64,000 nucleotides of DNA, from the NCBI RefSeq assembly GCF_021245725.1, contig NZ_JAJGSX010000035.1, positions 31,523-95,522 on the forward strand, in the 5' to 3' direction. This document shows, in pieces, positions 15,652 to 33,868 of this stretch (positions within the stretch are counted from its first letter, which is position 1; every line of letters begins with the position of its first letter). Source of the DNA: Pseudonocardia sp. TRM90224. Lineage in GTDB: Bacteria; Actinomycetota; Actinomycetes; Mycobacteriales; Pseudonocardiaceae. Both the position numbers and the translations under genes were made by a program. Under the pieces are notes generated by a model, which saw only the letters and a program-made list of their open reading frames with translations, had not been told where the DNA came from and searched no databases.

Positions 15652-18600
15652 TCAGCTCACGTCCCTTCGGACGGTCGCGAGCAGTTCGCCCACCGGCTCC
15701 GACGCGCAACCGGCCAGCCGTTCCAGCAGCTCGCAGAGCGCGGCCTTGACCTCCTCGACGGCCGACGCCGGCAGCTGTTTTTCGTAGTGGAAGAACTGCA
15801 GGTCCAGCGCCTCCCCGAAGGCGAAGACGGCGACGCGCAGCGGGTGCTCGGTCTGGGTCTGACCCTCGACGATCCGCAGCTCCGTCCGCCGCCTGGCCTC
15901 CTCGCCGTCGCTGCTGAACGGGAAGTTCAGGAAGACGAAGCACGATTCGTACAGGTCGGAGCCTGCGGGCCGGCCCGCCCAGCCGCGGATCTCCTCCAGC
16001 GCGACGTGGTGGTGCGCGTCGAGGTCGAGCTGGAGCCGTTGGGCCTGCTCCACCCACTGCAGGAACGTCAGCGAAGGCGGGACGTCGAGCTGCATCGGCA
16101 GCACGCTGGTGAAGATCCCGACCATGCGCTCGTAGCCTGCGACGTCGGCCGAGCGGCCCGTCATCATGTTCCCGAACGACACCCGCGACCGCCCTGTCCA
16201 ACGGGCCAGTACCAGCGCCCACGCGGCGAGCACGACGTTGCTCAGGGTGAGGCCGGCGCCGCGGGCGAGCTCGCGCAGCGCGCCGGTGGCCTCGGCCGAG
16301 ACCGACGCGTCCGAGCGCAGGTACCGGCCACCCTCGACTGGCGTTCTCGGCGTGCCGCCCAGCGTCGCGACCAGCGGCGTCACCTCGAACGCCGCCATGC
16401 TGCGGCGCCAGAACGCCGCCACCGCGCCGTCGTCCCGCGCGCGCTGGTGATCGATGTAGTGCCGGTAGGGCACAACGGGTGCCAGCTCCGCGTCCGGGTC
16501 GCCGAGCAGCACCAGCAGGTCGGCCAGCACGAACGACAGGCTCCAGCCGTCGGAGAACATGTAGTTGTAGAGGAAGGCCATCCCGATCTCGTCGGGTCGT
16601 TCGCCGGGGAACAGCGCGACCCGCAGGTGCCCGGGGCGGTCCAGCGCGAAGCCGCCCGCCCGCACCGACTCCACCCAGCGGTGGATCTCGGCCGCGCGCT
16701 CGTCCTTCGCCACCGCGGACAGGTCGTGGCGTTCGACCACGATCTCCGCCGAGCGGTGGACGACCAGCTCCGGCTCGTCGACGTCGGCCCACCGGAACGA
16801 GCTGCGCAGGACCGAGTGCCGGTCGGCGACCGCCCGCCACGCGGCCTCCAGCGCGTCGAGGTCGATCGGTCGGCCCGTCGTCGAGCGCACCCTGGTCTCG
16901 ATGCTCTGCACGTAGAGCGACGCCGGGCCGTCCGTCAGCTTCCGGCGCAGCATCTCCGTCTGGTATCGCGAGAGCGGGTGGACGTCATCGACGTCGAGCC
17001 CCAGCGCGATGAGCCGGTTGATCTCGCTCGGCAGGCTCGACGATGGCGCCGCCGCGGCCGGCTCGGCCACCTCGCCGATCGCCGTGGCCAGCCGCCGGAC
17101 GGACGGGTGCCGCACGATGTCGGCCGGCGTCACCCGCAGGCCCGCCTCGGTGGCCCGGGCGACCACCTGGATGCTGTCGATCGAGTCGCCGCCGAGCTCG
17201 AAGAAGTTGCCGTCGACGGCAACGTGCTCGATCCCGAGGACGTCCGCCCAGATCGCGGCCAGGGTCCGTTCGGTCGGGGTGCTCGGAGCCTCGCCCGCCG
17301 GCTCGCCCTCGGCTCCGGAGAGCCGGACGGGTGCGGGCAGCGCGCGGCGGTCCAGCTTGCCGCTGGTCGTGACCGGCAGCCGGGCGAGCACGACGAACGC
17401 GTGCGGGATCATGAAGTCCGGCAGCGTCGTGTGCAGGTGCTCGCGCAGCTCGCCGACCAGCGCCCGCGCCGACGGCGTGGTGAGCTGCTCAGGACCGCCG
17501 ACCGCCGTGGCCGACTTCTTCATGTACTCGTCGAAGAGCCCCTGCCTGCGGGACGTCGGCTGCGCCGGTGCAGCGGCGGCGTCGCCCCCGGCCGGCACCG
17601 CGTACGCGACGAGCTGCTTGCGATCGTCGCCCTCGGAGCGCACGACCACAGCGGCATCGGCCACCCCGGGATGCGCCCGCAGCGTCGACTCGATCTCCCC
17701 GAGCTCGATCCGCATGCCGCGGACCTTCACCTGGGAGTCGAGCCTGCCGAGGAACTCGACGTCGCCGCTCGGCAGCCAGCGGGCCAGGTCGCCCGTCCGG
17801 TACATGCGCGCTCCGGGAGCGCCGAACGGATCCGGGACGAACCGCTCGGCGTCGAGCTCCGGCCGGCGCAGGTACCCGAGCCCGACGTTCACACCGCCGA
17901 TGTGCAGCTCGCCCGGGATCCCGATGGGCGCCGGCTGCCCGGTGCGGTCGAGGATGTAGATCTCCGTGTTCGCGATCGGCTTGCCGATCGGCACGACCGG
18001 CGAGGTGTCCTGCTCCCGGCACCGGTACGCGGTCACGTCGACGGCCGCTTCCGTCGGCCCGTACAGGTTGTGCAGCTCGACGCCGGGCAGGCGCTCGAAG
18101 AAGCGGTCGCGGAACTCCGCCGGCAGCGCCTCGCCGCTGCAGACGACCCGCACGAGCGACGTGCAGTCGCTCAGCGCCGGGTGGTCGAGCACCACCCGCA
18201 GCATCGACGGCACGAAGTGGACGGTGGTGATCCCCTCGCGCCGGATCGTGTCGAGCAGCGCGGTCGGGTCCTTGTGCTCGTCGGGCCTGGCGACCACCAG
18301 CGTCGCGCCGGTCATCAACGGCCAGAAGAACTCCCACACCGAGACGTCGAAGCTGAACGGGGTCTTCTGCAGCACCTTGTCGGCGGCCGTCAACCCGAAC
18401 GCGTCCTGCATCCAGAGCAGCCGGTTCCCGATGCCGCGGTGGCTGTTGATCGCGCCCTTCGGCAGCCCCGTGGAGCCCGAGGTGTAGATGACGTAGGCCG
18501 GCTGCTCCGTCGACATCGGGACAGCGGGGGAGTCCGCGGTCGAGGTCGCCGGGCCCCCGAGCCGGACAACGTGCGGCCCGAGGTCGGCCAGCCTGGCCGG

Positions 18601-20400
18601 CAGCTCCCGATCGGTGAGCAGCACCTGCGGAGCGGTGTCACGGATCATGTGGCGGAGCCGGTCCTCCGGGTAGGACGGCTCCAGCGGGACGTAGGCGCCG
18701 CCGCTCTTCAGCACTGCGAGCAGCGCGACGACCAGCTCCGCCGACCGCTCGGCGTGCACCCCGACCAGCGTGTCCGGCCCGACGCCCGCCTCGATCAGCT
18801 CGCGGGCCAGCGCGTTGGCCCGCCCGTCCAGCTCGCGGTAGGTCAGCTCGCGGTAGGTCTGCTCGGCGCCGTCGAAGGCCACCGCAACGCTGTCCGGTGT
18901 GCGCCCGGCCTGCTCCTCGATGTGCTCGTGCAGGAGGCGCTGTGGGCCGAGGTCGACAGCGGTGTCGTTGAACCCGGCAAGCACCTGGTGGCGCTCGGCG
19001 TCGCCGAGCAGCGGGATCTCCGAGACTGCGAGCGTGGGATCCGCCGTGGCGGCCGTGAGCACCCTGGTCAGGTGCTCGGCCATGCGCGAGATCGTCGGGG
19101 CGTCCCAGAGGTCGGTGTTGTACTCGAACGTCACTGTCCAGGTGTCGTCGACCGCCATGAACTGCAGCCAGAGGTCGAACTTCGACGTGCCGGTGTGGAC
19201 CTCGTCGAGCCTGGTGTCGAGGCCCGCGAACGGCACCCGCTCCAGCGGGGCGTTCTGCACGACCATCATCACCTGGAAGAGCGGGTTGCGGCTGGTGTCC
19301 CGCTCGGGCGCCAGCTCGTTCACGAGCTCCTCGAACGGCACCCCCTGGTGGGCGTAGGCCGCGAGCGTGCGCTGCCGGATGCGGCCGAGCAGGTCGCGGA
19401 ACGACGGATCGCCCGCCAGGTCGGTGCGCAGGACGATCGTGTTCGAGAAGTAGCCGATGAGCGCCTCGGTCTCGACGGGCGTCCGGTTGGCGATGGGGGA
19501 GCCGACGGCGATGTCGTCCTGCCCGCTGTAGCGCGAGAGCAGCGCCGTGAACGCGCCGAGGAAGAGCATGTACGGCGTGACATCGGCGGCCTTGCAGATG
19601 TCCCGGATCGCCGCACCGGCCGCTTGCGGCAGCTCCAGTTCGAGGCGCGCGCCCTGGAAGCGCTGGACGGCGGGACGCGGGTGGTCGGTCGGGAGCGCGA
19701 GCGTGGGGAGCTCGGCCAGCTCCCGCGTCCAGAAGTCGAGATCGGCGCGGAAGGCACCCTGCGCCCGCTGCTCCTGCTGCCAGGCCGCGAAGTCGCCGTA
19801 CTGGATCGGCAGCTCGGGCAACGGGCTCGGCTCGCCGTTCGTGTACGCGCGGTAGAGCGTCACCAGCTCGCGGTTCAGCACGCCGAGCGACCAGCCGTCG
19901 CAGGCGATGTGGTGCAGCGTGAGCTGCAGGGCGTGCCGGTCGGGGGCGAGCAGCAGCAGCGCCGCGATCAGCGGACCCTTCTCCAGGGAGAGGATCCGCC
20001 CGGCCTCCGCCGCCATCCGCTCCCGCACCCGGTCCGGCGTCTCGCCGGTCAGGTCCTCGACGCTGAACTCGGGCTCGAACGGCTCGGCGATGAGCTGCCT
20101 GGCGCGCCCGTCCGTGCTCGGGAAGGTTGCGCGGAGGCTGTCGTGGCGCCGGACGATCTCGGTGAGCGCCCGCCGCAGCGCCGGCTCGTCGAGCGGGCCG
20201 TCCAGGTGGAACACGACCGAGAAGTTGTAGGCGGCCGAGCCGGGGACGAGCTGGTCGAGGTACCAGACGCGCTCCTGCGTCGACGACAGCGGCGCCTCGC
20301 CGCGCTCCTCCCGGCGGGTGATCGTGGCCGCCGGTGGCTTCGCCTGGCCGCGCTTCCAGCGATCCAGCACGGCGCGCTTCGCCGCCGACAGCTCTGTCAT
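15652..20400 (-). CDS. non-ribosomal peptide synthetase, C-A(Ser)-T-C*
   Basis: 1582 residues, one module plus a terminal C-like domain. C domain about 35-460 with intact HHIACDGWS; A domain about 480-1010 with YTSGSTGLPKG (A3), NLYGPTEAAVD (A5), YRTGDLARW (A7) and the A10 lysine SGKLDRRAL near 1014. Reading the pocket against GrsA gives DVWHVSLVDK, close to the serine code of EntF (DVWHFSLVDK), so L-serine is predicted. T domain near 1070 (LGGDSIDS). The terminal domain (about 1120-1582) has YNYMFSDGWS where HHxxxDG is expected, so both histidines are lost. No thioesterase or reductase. ATG 20400 follows the PKS stop by 3 nt: the PKS hands its chain to this C domain. Confidence 0.93.
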   Translation of the reverse strand: MTELSAAKRAVLDRWKRGQAKPPAATITRREERGEAPLSSTQERVWYLDQLVPGSAAYNFSVVFHLDGPLDEPALRRALTEIVRRHDSLRATFPSTDGRARQLIAEPFEPEFSVEDLTGETPDRVRERMAAEAGRILSLEKGPLIAALLLLAPDRHALQLTLHHIACDGWSLGVLNRELVTLYRAYTNGEPSPLPELPIQYGDFAAWQQEQRAQGAFRADLDFWTRELAELPTLALPTDHPRPAVQRFQGARLELELPQAAGAAIRDICKAADVTPYMLFLGAFTALLSRYSGQDDIAVGSPIANRTPVETEALIGYFSNTIVLRTDLAGDPSFRDLLGRIRQRTLAAYAHQGVPFEELVNELAPERDTSRNPLFQVMMVVQNAPLERVPFAGLDTRLDEVHTGTSKFDLWLQFMAVDDTWTVTFEYNTDLWDAPTISRMAEHLTRVLTAATADPTLAVSEIPLLGDAERHQVLAGFNDTAVDLGPQRLLHEHIEEQAGRTPDSVAVAFDGAEQTYRELTYRELDGRANALARELIEAGVGPDTLVGVHAERSAELVVALLAVLKSGGAYVPLEPSYPEDRLRHMIRDTAPQVLLTDRELPARLADLGPHVVRLGGPATSTADSPAVPMSTEQPAYVIYTSGSTGLPKGAINSHRGIGNRLLWMQDAFGLTAADKVLQKTPFSFDVSVWEFFWPLMTGATLVVARPDEHKDPTALLDTIRREGITTVHFVPSMLRVVLDHPALSDCTSLVRVVCSGEALPAEFRDRFFERLPGVELHNLYGPTEAAVDVTAYRCREQDTSPVVPIGKPIANTEIYILDRTGQPAPIGIPGELHIGGVNVGLGYLRRPELDAERFVPDPFGAPGARMYRTGDLARWLPSGDVEFLGRLDSQVKVRGMRIELGEIESTLRAHPGVADAAVVVRSEGDDRKQLVAYAVPAGGDAAAAPAQPTSRRQGLFDEYMKKSATAVGGPEQLTTPSARALVGELREHLHTTLPDFMIPHAFVVLARLPVTTSGKLDRRALPAPVRLSGAEGEPAGEAPSTPTERTLAAIWADVLGIEHVAVDGNFFELGGDSIDSIQVVARATEAGLRVTPADIVRHPSVRRLATAIGEVAEPAAAAPSSSLPSEINRLIALGLDVDDVHPLSRYQTEMLRRKLTDGPASLYVQSIETRVRSTTGRPIDLDALEAAWRAVADRHSVLRSSFRWADVDEPELVVHRSAEIVVERHDLSAVAKDERAAEIHRWVESVRAGGFALDRPGHLRVALFPGERPDEIGMAFLYNYMFSDGWSLSFVLADLLVLLGDPDAELAPVVPYRHYIDHQRARDDGAVAAFWRRSMAAFEVTPLVATLGGTPRTPVEGGRYLRSDASVSAEATGALRELARGAGLTLSNVVLAAWALVLARWTGRSRVSFGNMMTGRSADVAGYERMVGIFTSVLPMQLDVPPSLTFLQWVEQAQRLQLDLDAHHHVALEEIRGWAGRPAGSDLYESCFVFLNFPFSSDGEEARRRTELRIVEGQTQTEHPLRVAVFAFGEALDLQFFHYEKQLPASAVEEVKAALCELLERLAGCASEPVGELLATVRRDVS

Positions 20401-20403
20401 CCG

Positions 20404-29964
<9,561 letters not shown>

Positions 29965-30066
29965 ACCGAACCCCGACCGGCCGCCCCCGCCTGCCTCATC
30001 GCACCCCCGACCACTATCGGCAGCGTGGTCCGGAACGACTGATCTGTCTAGCTCAACCGTCAGTAG

Positions 30067-30084
30067 CACATCGTGCACGATGTG
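30067..30084. promoter_or_regulatory. 18-bp perfect palindrome between PKS and APH-type kinase genes
   Basis: CACATCGTGCACGATGTG is fully self-complementary. It lies 103 bp before the PKS start and 31 bp before the kinase start in the 150-bp divergent promoter, so it is a good candidate for the operator that controls the cluster. No regulator gene is directly adjacent. Confidence 0.6.
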
Positions 30085-30114
30085 TGGTCTTGCGTCGTCA
30101 TCTACGGTCGCGGG

Positions 30115-30873
30115 ATGCCCGAGATCGAGGTCGAGTTGACCGGTGGCGGGGTGAACCGGGTGGTCCGCGTGGGTGCGACCGTCCGGCGGCCCGTGCACCG
30201 CTGGAGCCCGGCCGTGCGGGTGTTGCTCGGACAGCTGCGGGCGTCGGGTGTCCTGGAGGCGCCCGCGTGGCACGGGGTCGACCAGCGCGGCCGGGACGTC
30301 TTCGACCACCTGCCGGGCGAGGTCGGCAACTACCCGCTCTCGGAGCAGGTCCGCAGCGAGACCGCGCTGGTGTCGGCCGCGCAGCTGCTGCGACGGATGC
30401 ACGACGCGTCGGTGCCGGTGGTCGGGATGCCGGACCTGCCGTGGCACGTTTCGCCGATCGACCCGGTCGAGGTGATTTGCCACGGCGACTTCGCCCAGTA
30501 CAACTGCGTGTTCACCGAAGGGCGCGCCACCGGCGTGATCGACTTCGACATGGCCGGCCCCGGTCCGCGGCGCTGGGACATCGCCTACGCCCTCTACCGG
30601 TTCGCCCCGCTCACCCACCCCGACAACACCGACGGGTTCGGCGACGCCGCGGAGCAGGCGCGTCGGGCGTGGCTGTTCCTCTACGCGTACGGCTGCACTG
30701 TGCGGGAGGGCCGCGAGGCGCTCGCCGCCGTCGGCCCGCGGCTGCAGTACCTGGTCGACTTCATGCGAGCGTCAGCCGACGCAGGCGACGCGAACTTCGC
30801 CCGTCACATCGAGGAGGGGCACGCGGATCTGTATCTGCGCGATATCGCCTACGTCGAGGGGCGGAAATTCTGA
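30115..30873 (+). CDS. aminoglycoside phosphotransferase-family protein
   Basis: 252 residues with APH catalytic motifs: HGDFAQYNCVF near residue 123 and IDFDMAGPGPRRWDIAYA near 142. The N-terminal ATP lobe is shortened (it starts PEIEVELTGGGVNRVVRVG), so nucleotide binding may be atypical. ATG 30115 begins the conserved part; the longer reading contains the palindromic operator. Divergent from the PKS, so it may act as self-protection or a tailoring kinase for the PKS-NRPS product, by inference from position only. It differs clearly from the APH-type protein at 12350. Confidence 0.8.
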   Translation: MPEIEVELTGGGVNRVVRVGATVRRPVHRWSPAVRVLLGQLRASGVLEAPAWHGVDQRGRDVFDHLPGEVGNYPLSEQVRSETALVSAAQLLRRMHDASVPVVGMPDLPWHVSPIDPVEVICHGDFAQYNCVFTEGRATGVIDFDMAGPGPRRWDIAYALYRFAPLTHPDNTDGFGDAAEQARRAWLFLYAYGCTVREGREALAAVGPRLQYLVDFMRASADAGDANFARHIEEGHADLYLRDIAYVEGRKF

Positions 30874-30890
30874 CGGGTTTGTTCGTGCGG

Positions 30891-31133
30891 TTAGGGCCTC
30901 GCGCGATATCCCGGTGATTCCATCACCGAATTCAGTCGCTCCACCAGCTCAGCGGTGTCGCACCGTTCGGCGACGACCTGCGTCGGGAGTGCCCTCGGGT
31001 CCTCCAGGATCGCCTGGATCAGGTGTTCTGTGCCGACTGTGTCGACGCCGTGGCTGCGGGCGATGTCGGTTGCGCGCTGGATGGCTGTGATCAGTCGAGG
31101 GGTGAATGGAGGTAAGGGCGGGTGTTCATTCAC
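30891..31133 (-). CDS. stand-alone Clp N-terminal (ClpR-like) domain protein
   Basis: 80 residues starting GTG at 31133. The sequence FTPRLITAIQRATDIARSHG and VGTEHLIQAILEDP is the first helical repeat of the Clp_N domain of ClpA/ClpC, with E-H-L near the middle. Only one repeat is present and no AAA module follows. Small Clp_N proteins may bind ClpC substrates or act as adaptors; this one could also be a remnant. It ends 17 nt from the convergent APH-type gene. An upstream ATG would run into the hairpin at 31207 and adds unlikely sequence. Confidence 0.65.
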   Translation of the reverse strand: MNEHPPLPPFTPRLITAIQRATDIARSHGVDTVGTEHLIQAILEDPRALPTQVVAERCDTAELVERLNSVMESPGYRARP

Positions 31134-31206
31134 GGGGCGCTCCTGTCGAAACGGCGTGCCGAGATCGGACCCGGTCTGCCAACGCAACGTCCAGTGTGTC
31201 GGTCGT

Positions 31207-31263
31207 GGGTCAGGAAGGCCACTTTCATGCAACGTGGTTGCATGAAAGTGGCCTTCCTGACCC
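31207..31263. repeat. nested palindromic element, copy 3 (perfect hairpin)
   Basis: GGGTCAGGAAGGCCACTTTC... pairs with its exact reverse complement: 27-bp arms and a 3-nt loop. The core differs by one base (GGAAGGCCACTTTC) and the inner part (ATGCAAC) is unlike other copies. It lies 19 nt beyond the MarR gene stop and before the Clp_N gene start, a suitable terminator place. Confidence 0.85.
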
Positions 31264-31281
31264 TCCGTGGCGCCGTGTCGA

Positions 31282-31728
31282 CTACTCGCGCCGGTTCAGG
31301 TTTCCGATCATCAGCGCCGCGGTCGCCATGAACTGGTCGATCCTTGCCGGGTCCAGGCCCTGCAGGGCAGCCGCGTTGCCCGCCTCGACGGCCTCGGTGA
31401 CGTGGGGTCGCAAGTCGTGGGCCTGTGAGGTCAGTACGACGAGCGAGCGGCGCCGGTCGTTCGGATCGGGCCGGCGGGTGATCAGGCCGTCGCGCTCCAT
31501 GCGGTCGAGGGTGTTGGCCATGGTCGGCTGCTCGACGCGCGCGCGGGCGCGCAGCTCGGTCTGGGTCAGGCCGTCCTGGTGGTAGAGCTCGACCAGCACG
31601 ACGAACTGGGCGGCGCCGACGCCGAACGGCTCCAATCGCGTCCGCAGTTCCCGGCCGAGCAGCCGGGCCAGGTGGGCGACCTGGTACCCGAGCGATGCGT
31701 CCGGCCTCGCCGGGTCCGTCACGTTCAT
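31282..31728 (-). CDS. MarR-family regulator
   Basis: 148 residues with the MarR winged helix: GLTQTELRARARVEQPTMAN for the recognition helices and RRPDPNDRRRSLVVLT for the wing with the conserved D-x-R-R-x pattern. It faces a cytochrome P450 gene across 80 bp that contains a palindrome, so it most likely represses the P450 and itself. ATG 31728 has AGGA upstream. Confidence 0.88.
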   Translation of the reverse strand: MNVTDPARPDASLGYQVAHLARLLGRELRTRLEPFGVGAAQFVVLVELYHQDGLTQTELRARARVEQPTMANTLDRMERDGLITRRPDPNDRRRSLVVLTSQAHDLRPHVTEAVEAGNAAALQGLDPARIDQFMATAALMIGNLNRRE

Positions 31729-31745
31729 CCTTCCTGAGACTATTC

Positions 31746-31761
31746 ACATAGCACGCTATGT
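31746..31761. promoter_or_regulatory. MarR operator between MarR and P450 genes
   Basis: ACATAGC and GCTATGT (7-bp arms, 2-nt spacer) form a perfect inverted repeat within the divergent promoter, AT-rich against the surroundings and of the right size for a MarR dimer. Confidence 0.65.
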
Positions 31762-31808
31762 AACTTCGGTGATGGTAGGTGCACCGCCCATGTTGCAGGG
31801 AGTGAAGC

Positions 31809-32999
31809 GTGACGACGAACCCGGCAGACCTGTTCCCCCACCTCGTCCGCGACGGCTTGGACCCGATCCGCGCGATCCAGGAGCTGCGCGACGATCCCGC
31901 GACAGGCGGCGTGCGCCGTGTGCCGGGTCTCGGGGGTGGGTCGGCCTGGATCGTCACCAGGTATGAGCTGGTCAGGGCCGTCCTCGCCGATCCGGCGACG
32001 TACTCCAGCGCGCCGGCGGACGACCCGTCCCTGCCGCGGCCCGGCGGCAACGGCGGCCCGGCGCTGTCGATGCTGACCTCCGACCCGCCCGACCACACGC
32101 GGCTGCGGCGCATGCTCAGCCGGGAGTTCACGGTGCGGCGGATCCGCGCGCTCGAGCCGCGGATCACGGAGATCGTCGAGACCTGCCTCGACGACATGGC
32201 CGCTGCGGGGCCGCCCGCCGACCTCGTGACGGCGTTCGCGCTGCCGGTGCCCAGCATGGTCATCTGCGAGCTGATCGGGGTGCCCTACGCCGACCGCGAC
32301 CAGTTCCAGCGGCGCACCGCCCGTCAGGTGCTCGGTGTGCCCGACCGCGCGGAGGTCGCGCGGATCGCGGCCGAGTCCCGCGAGTACATGACCGCGCTCG
32401 CCGAGCGTGCGTTGGCCGGACCGGGGGACGACATCCTGGGTGCGATCGTCCGCAACCACGGGGACGGCGTCAGCCGCGCCGAACTGGCCGAGCTGGCCGA
32501 CCTGCTGCTGTTCGCCGGACACGAGACGACGGCCAGCATGCTCGGCATCGGCACGCTCGCGCTGCTGCAGCACCCGGATCAGCTGCGGCGGGTCCGGGAC
32601 GCGCCCGACGCCGTCAAGCCTGCGGTCGAGGAGCTGCTCAGGTACTGCTCGGTGCTGCAGATGACCATCCCGCGCACGGCGACGTGCGACACGGAGCTGG
32701 CGGGTCACCGGATCGCCCGGGGCGACCAGGTCATGGTCTCGCTGCCCGTCGCGAACCGGGATCCCACGTTCGTCGGCAACGGTGACACGTTCGACGTCGG
32801 ACGCCCGCCGTCGCCGCACGTCGCGTTCGGCTACGGCATCCACCACTGCCTCGGTGCGGGGCTGGCCCGCGCCGAGATGGCCATCGCCTTCCCTGCGCTG
32901 CTGCGCCGGTTCCCCGATCTGGCGCTCGCCACGTCGGCGGTCCGCTACCGCGTACCCGGCGTGTTCCACGGGGTCGAGGCCCTCGTCGTCGAGTGGTGA
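31809..32999 (+). CDS. cytochrome P450
   Basis: 396 residues, bacterial class I P450 length. The I-helix oxygen motif is LLFAGHETTAS (near 240), the K-helix E-x-x-R is EELLRY (near 280), and the heme loop FGYGIHHCLGAGLARAE has its cysteine near 350. These proteins need ferredoxin and a reductase, which are not encoded in this window. The GTG start at 31809 has GGAG upstream. Controlled probably by the facing MarR protein. It could tailor the PKS-NRPS product 2 kb away, or be an independent detoxification enzyme; a CYP family number cannot be assigned by eye. Confidence 0.92.
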   Translation: MTTNPADLFPHLVRDGLDPIRAIQELRDDPATGGVRRVPGLGGGSAWIVTRYELVRAVLADPATYSSAPADDPSLPRPGGNGGPALSMLTSDPPDHTRLRRMLSREFTVRRIRALEPRITEIVETCLDDMAAAGPPADLVTAFALPVPSMVICELIGVPYADRDQFQRRTARQVLGVPDRAEVARIAAESREYMTALAERALAGPGDDILGAIVRNHGDGVSRAELAELADLLLFAGHETTASMLGIGTLALLQHPDQLRRVRDAPDAVKPAVEELLRYCSVLQMTIPRTATCDTELAGHRIARGDQVMVSLPVANRDPTFVGNGDTFDVGRPPSPHVAFGYGIHHCLGAGLARAEMAIAFPALLRRFPDLALATSAVRYRVPGVFHGVEALVVEW

Positions 33000-33009
33000 C
33001 GCAGCTCTT

Positions 33010-33025
33010 GACCTGAAGTCAGGTC
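33010..33025. promoter_or_regulatory. MerR/SoxR-like palindrome before the SnoaL-like gene
   Basis: GACCTGA and TCAGGTC flank an AG centre. It overlaps a TTGACC -35-like hexamer and lies 20 bp before the start codon, as in promoters where a MerR-type activator twists an over-long spacer. No merR gene is near. Confidence 0.4.
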
Positions 33026-33045
33026 GAGGTCGGAGAGTGGCGCGC

Positions 33046-33444
33046 ATGGATACGACGCACCCCGAGTTCGGGGCGATCGCGAAGGTTGTCGCCAGTGTCG
33101 AGCGTGCGCAGCAGAGCGAGGACGTCGAGGCGTTCGTGGGGCTCTTCCGGGAAGACGCGATCTGGACGACGGGTGGTGGGCGGCGCCTGTTGGGTCGCGC
33201 CGAGATCGAGGCCTTCACCAAGCAGGTCCTCCCCGGCGGGATGGCAGGGCTGCGCTGCACGCTGGAGGTCGCGCACGTGCTGTTCATCCGGCCCGACGTC
33301 GCCGCGGTCAAGGTGCGGCAGATCTACACGAGCACAACCGGCGACCCGTCCGAGAGCGAGGGCGAGGGGACGCCGCTCTTCGTGATGTCCAAGGAGGACG
33401 GGCGGTGGCGGCTCGCCGCGTGCCAGAACACCGGGGTGGCCTGA
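33046..33444 (+). CDS. SgcJ/EcaC-type SnoaL-like (NTF2 fold) protein
   Basis: 132 residues. The pattern VASVERAQQSEDVEAFVGLF, then EDAIWTTGGGRRLLGRAEIEAF (with the W-x-x-x-G-G and L-x-G-R-x-x-I features), and ending DGRWRLAACQNTGVA, is that of SgcJ/EcaC proteins, a cone-shaped NTF2 fold found near oxidoreductase and natural-product genes. Function in these families is poorly known. It begins 46 nt after the P450 stop but has its own palindromic promoter, so it may be separately induced. Confidence 0.72.
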   Translation: MDTTHPEFGAIAKVVASVERAQQSEDVEAFVGLFREDAIWTTGGGRRLLGRAEIEAFTKQVLPGGMAGLRCTLEVAHVLFIRPDVAAVKVRQIYTSTTGDPSESEGEGTPLFVMSKEDGRWRLAACQNTGVA

Positions 33445-33457
33445 GGCGGCGGACGGT

Positions 33458-33508
33458 GAACGAACGGCACTTTCGTCCATACCTATTGGACGAAAGTGCC
33501 GTTCGTTC
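33458..33508. terminator. perfect 22-bp-arm hairpin after the SnoaL-like gene
   Basis: GAACGAACGGCACTTTCGTC... (33458-33479) pairs exactly with 33487-33508 around a 7-nt loop (TACCTAT). It lies 13 nt after the stop codon. The stem contains GGCACTTTCG, distantly like the GGAAAGTGGC family, but is otherwise different. Confidence 0.75.
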
Positions 33509-33575
33509 GAACCTCCTCGGCGGCCTGGCGCCCGCCGCCTGCCGCCCGGCGCAGCGGGGAGGAGGGATGTCGGGA

Positions 33576-33630
33576 GGGCAGGAAAGCCACTTTCAGGCCC
33601 TCACGGGGCAGGAAAGTGGCTTTCCTGCCC
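33576..33630. repeat. nested palindromic element, copy 4
   Basis: GGGCAGGAAAGCCACTTTC... (33576-33600) with the inverted arm at 33606-33630 (ending TTTCCTGCCC). It stands in a 468-bp stretch without genes, together with the hairpin at 33458 and the direct repeats at 33680 and 33850. Unlike the copies inside genes it contains TCA triplets, so some minus-strand frames are closed. Confidence 0.85.
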
Positions 33631-33679
33631 ACGCGTGCGGAACGCACGCATCTCTCCGAGGGCTGGCAGAGATCGCAGC

Positions 33680-33868
33680 TTGACGTGTGAAGTTCACATC
33701 GCTGCAGGTCACAGCGTCGACCATGCCCGGCGAGGCGGATCCTGCCCAGGTGAACCTGGTCTTTCGCCCAGTGCGCGGGGAGATTTTCGGCCGCAACCGG
33801 CCGACCAGCGGGAACGCAGGACAGCCTGGACGGTCGTTCAGATCTCAGGTTGACGTGAGAACTTCACG
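33680..33868. promoter_or_regulatory. two TTGACGTG-type operator-like direct repeats upstream of the lipoprotein gene
   Basis: TTGACGTGTGAAGTTCAC (33680-33697) and TTGACGTGAGAACTTCAC (33850-33867) agree at most positions and each has GTGAA/TTCAC symmetry. The second lies 45 bp before the start of the binding-protein gene. They look like paired sites for a sugar-type repressor. The 150 bp between them holds no convincing gene. Confidence 0.45.

Noticed and set aside
31207..31263. Insertion-sequence end or attachment site
   Set aside because: There is no transposase, integrase or target duplication beside this or any other palindrome copy.
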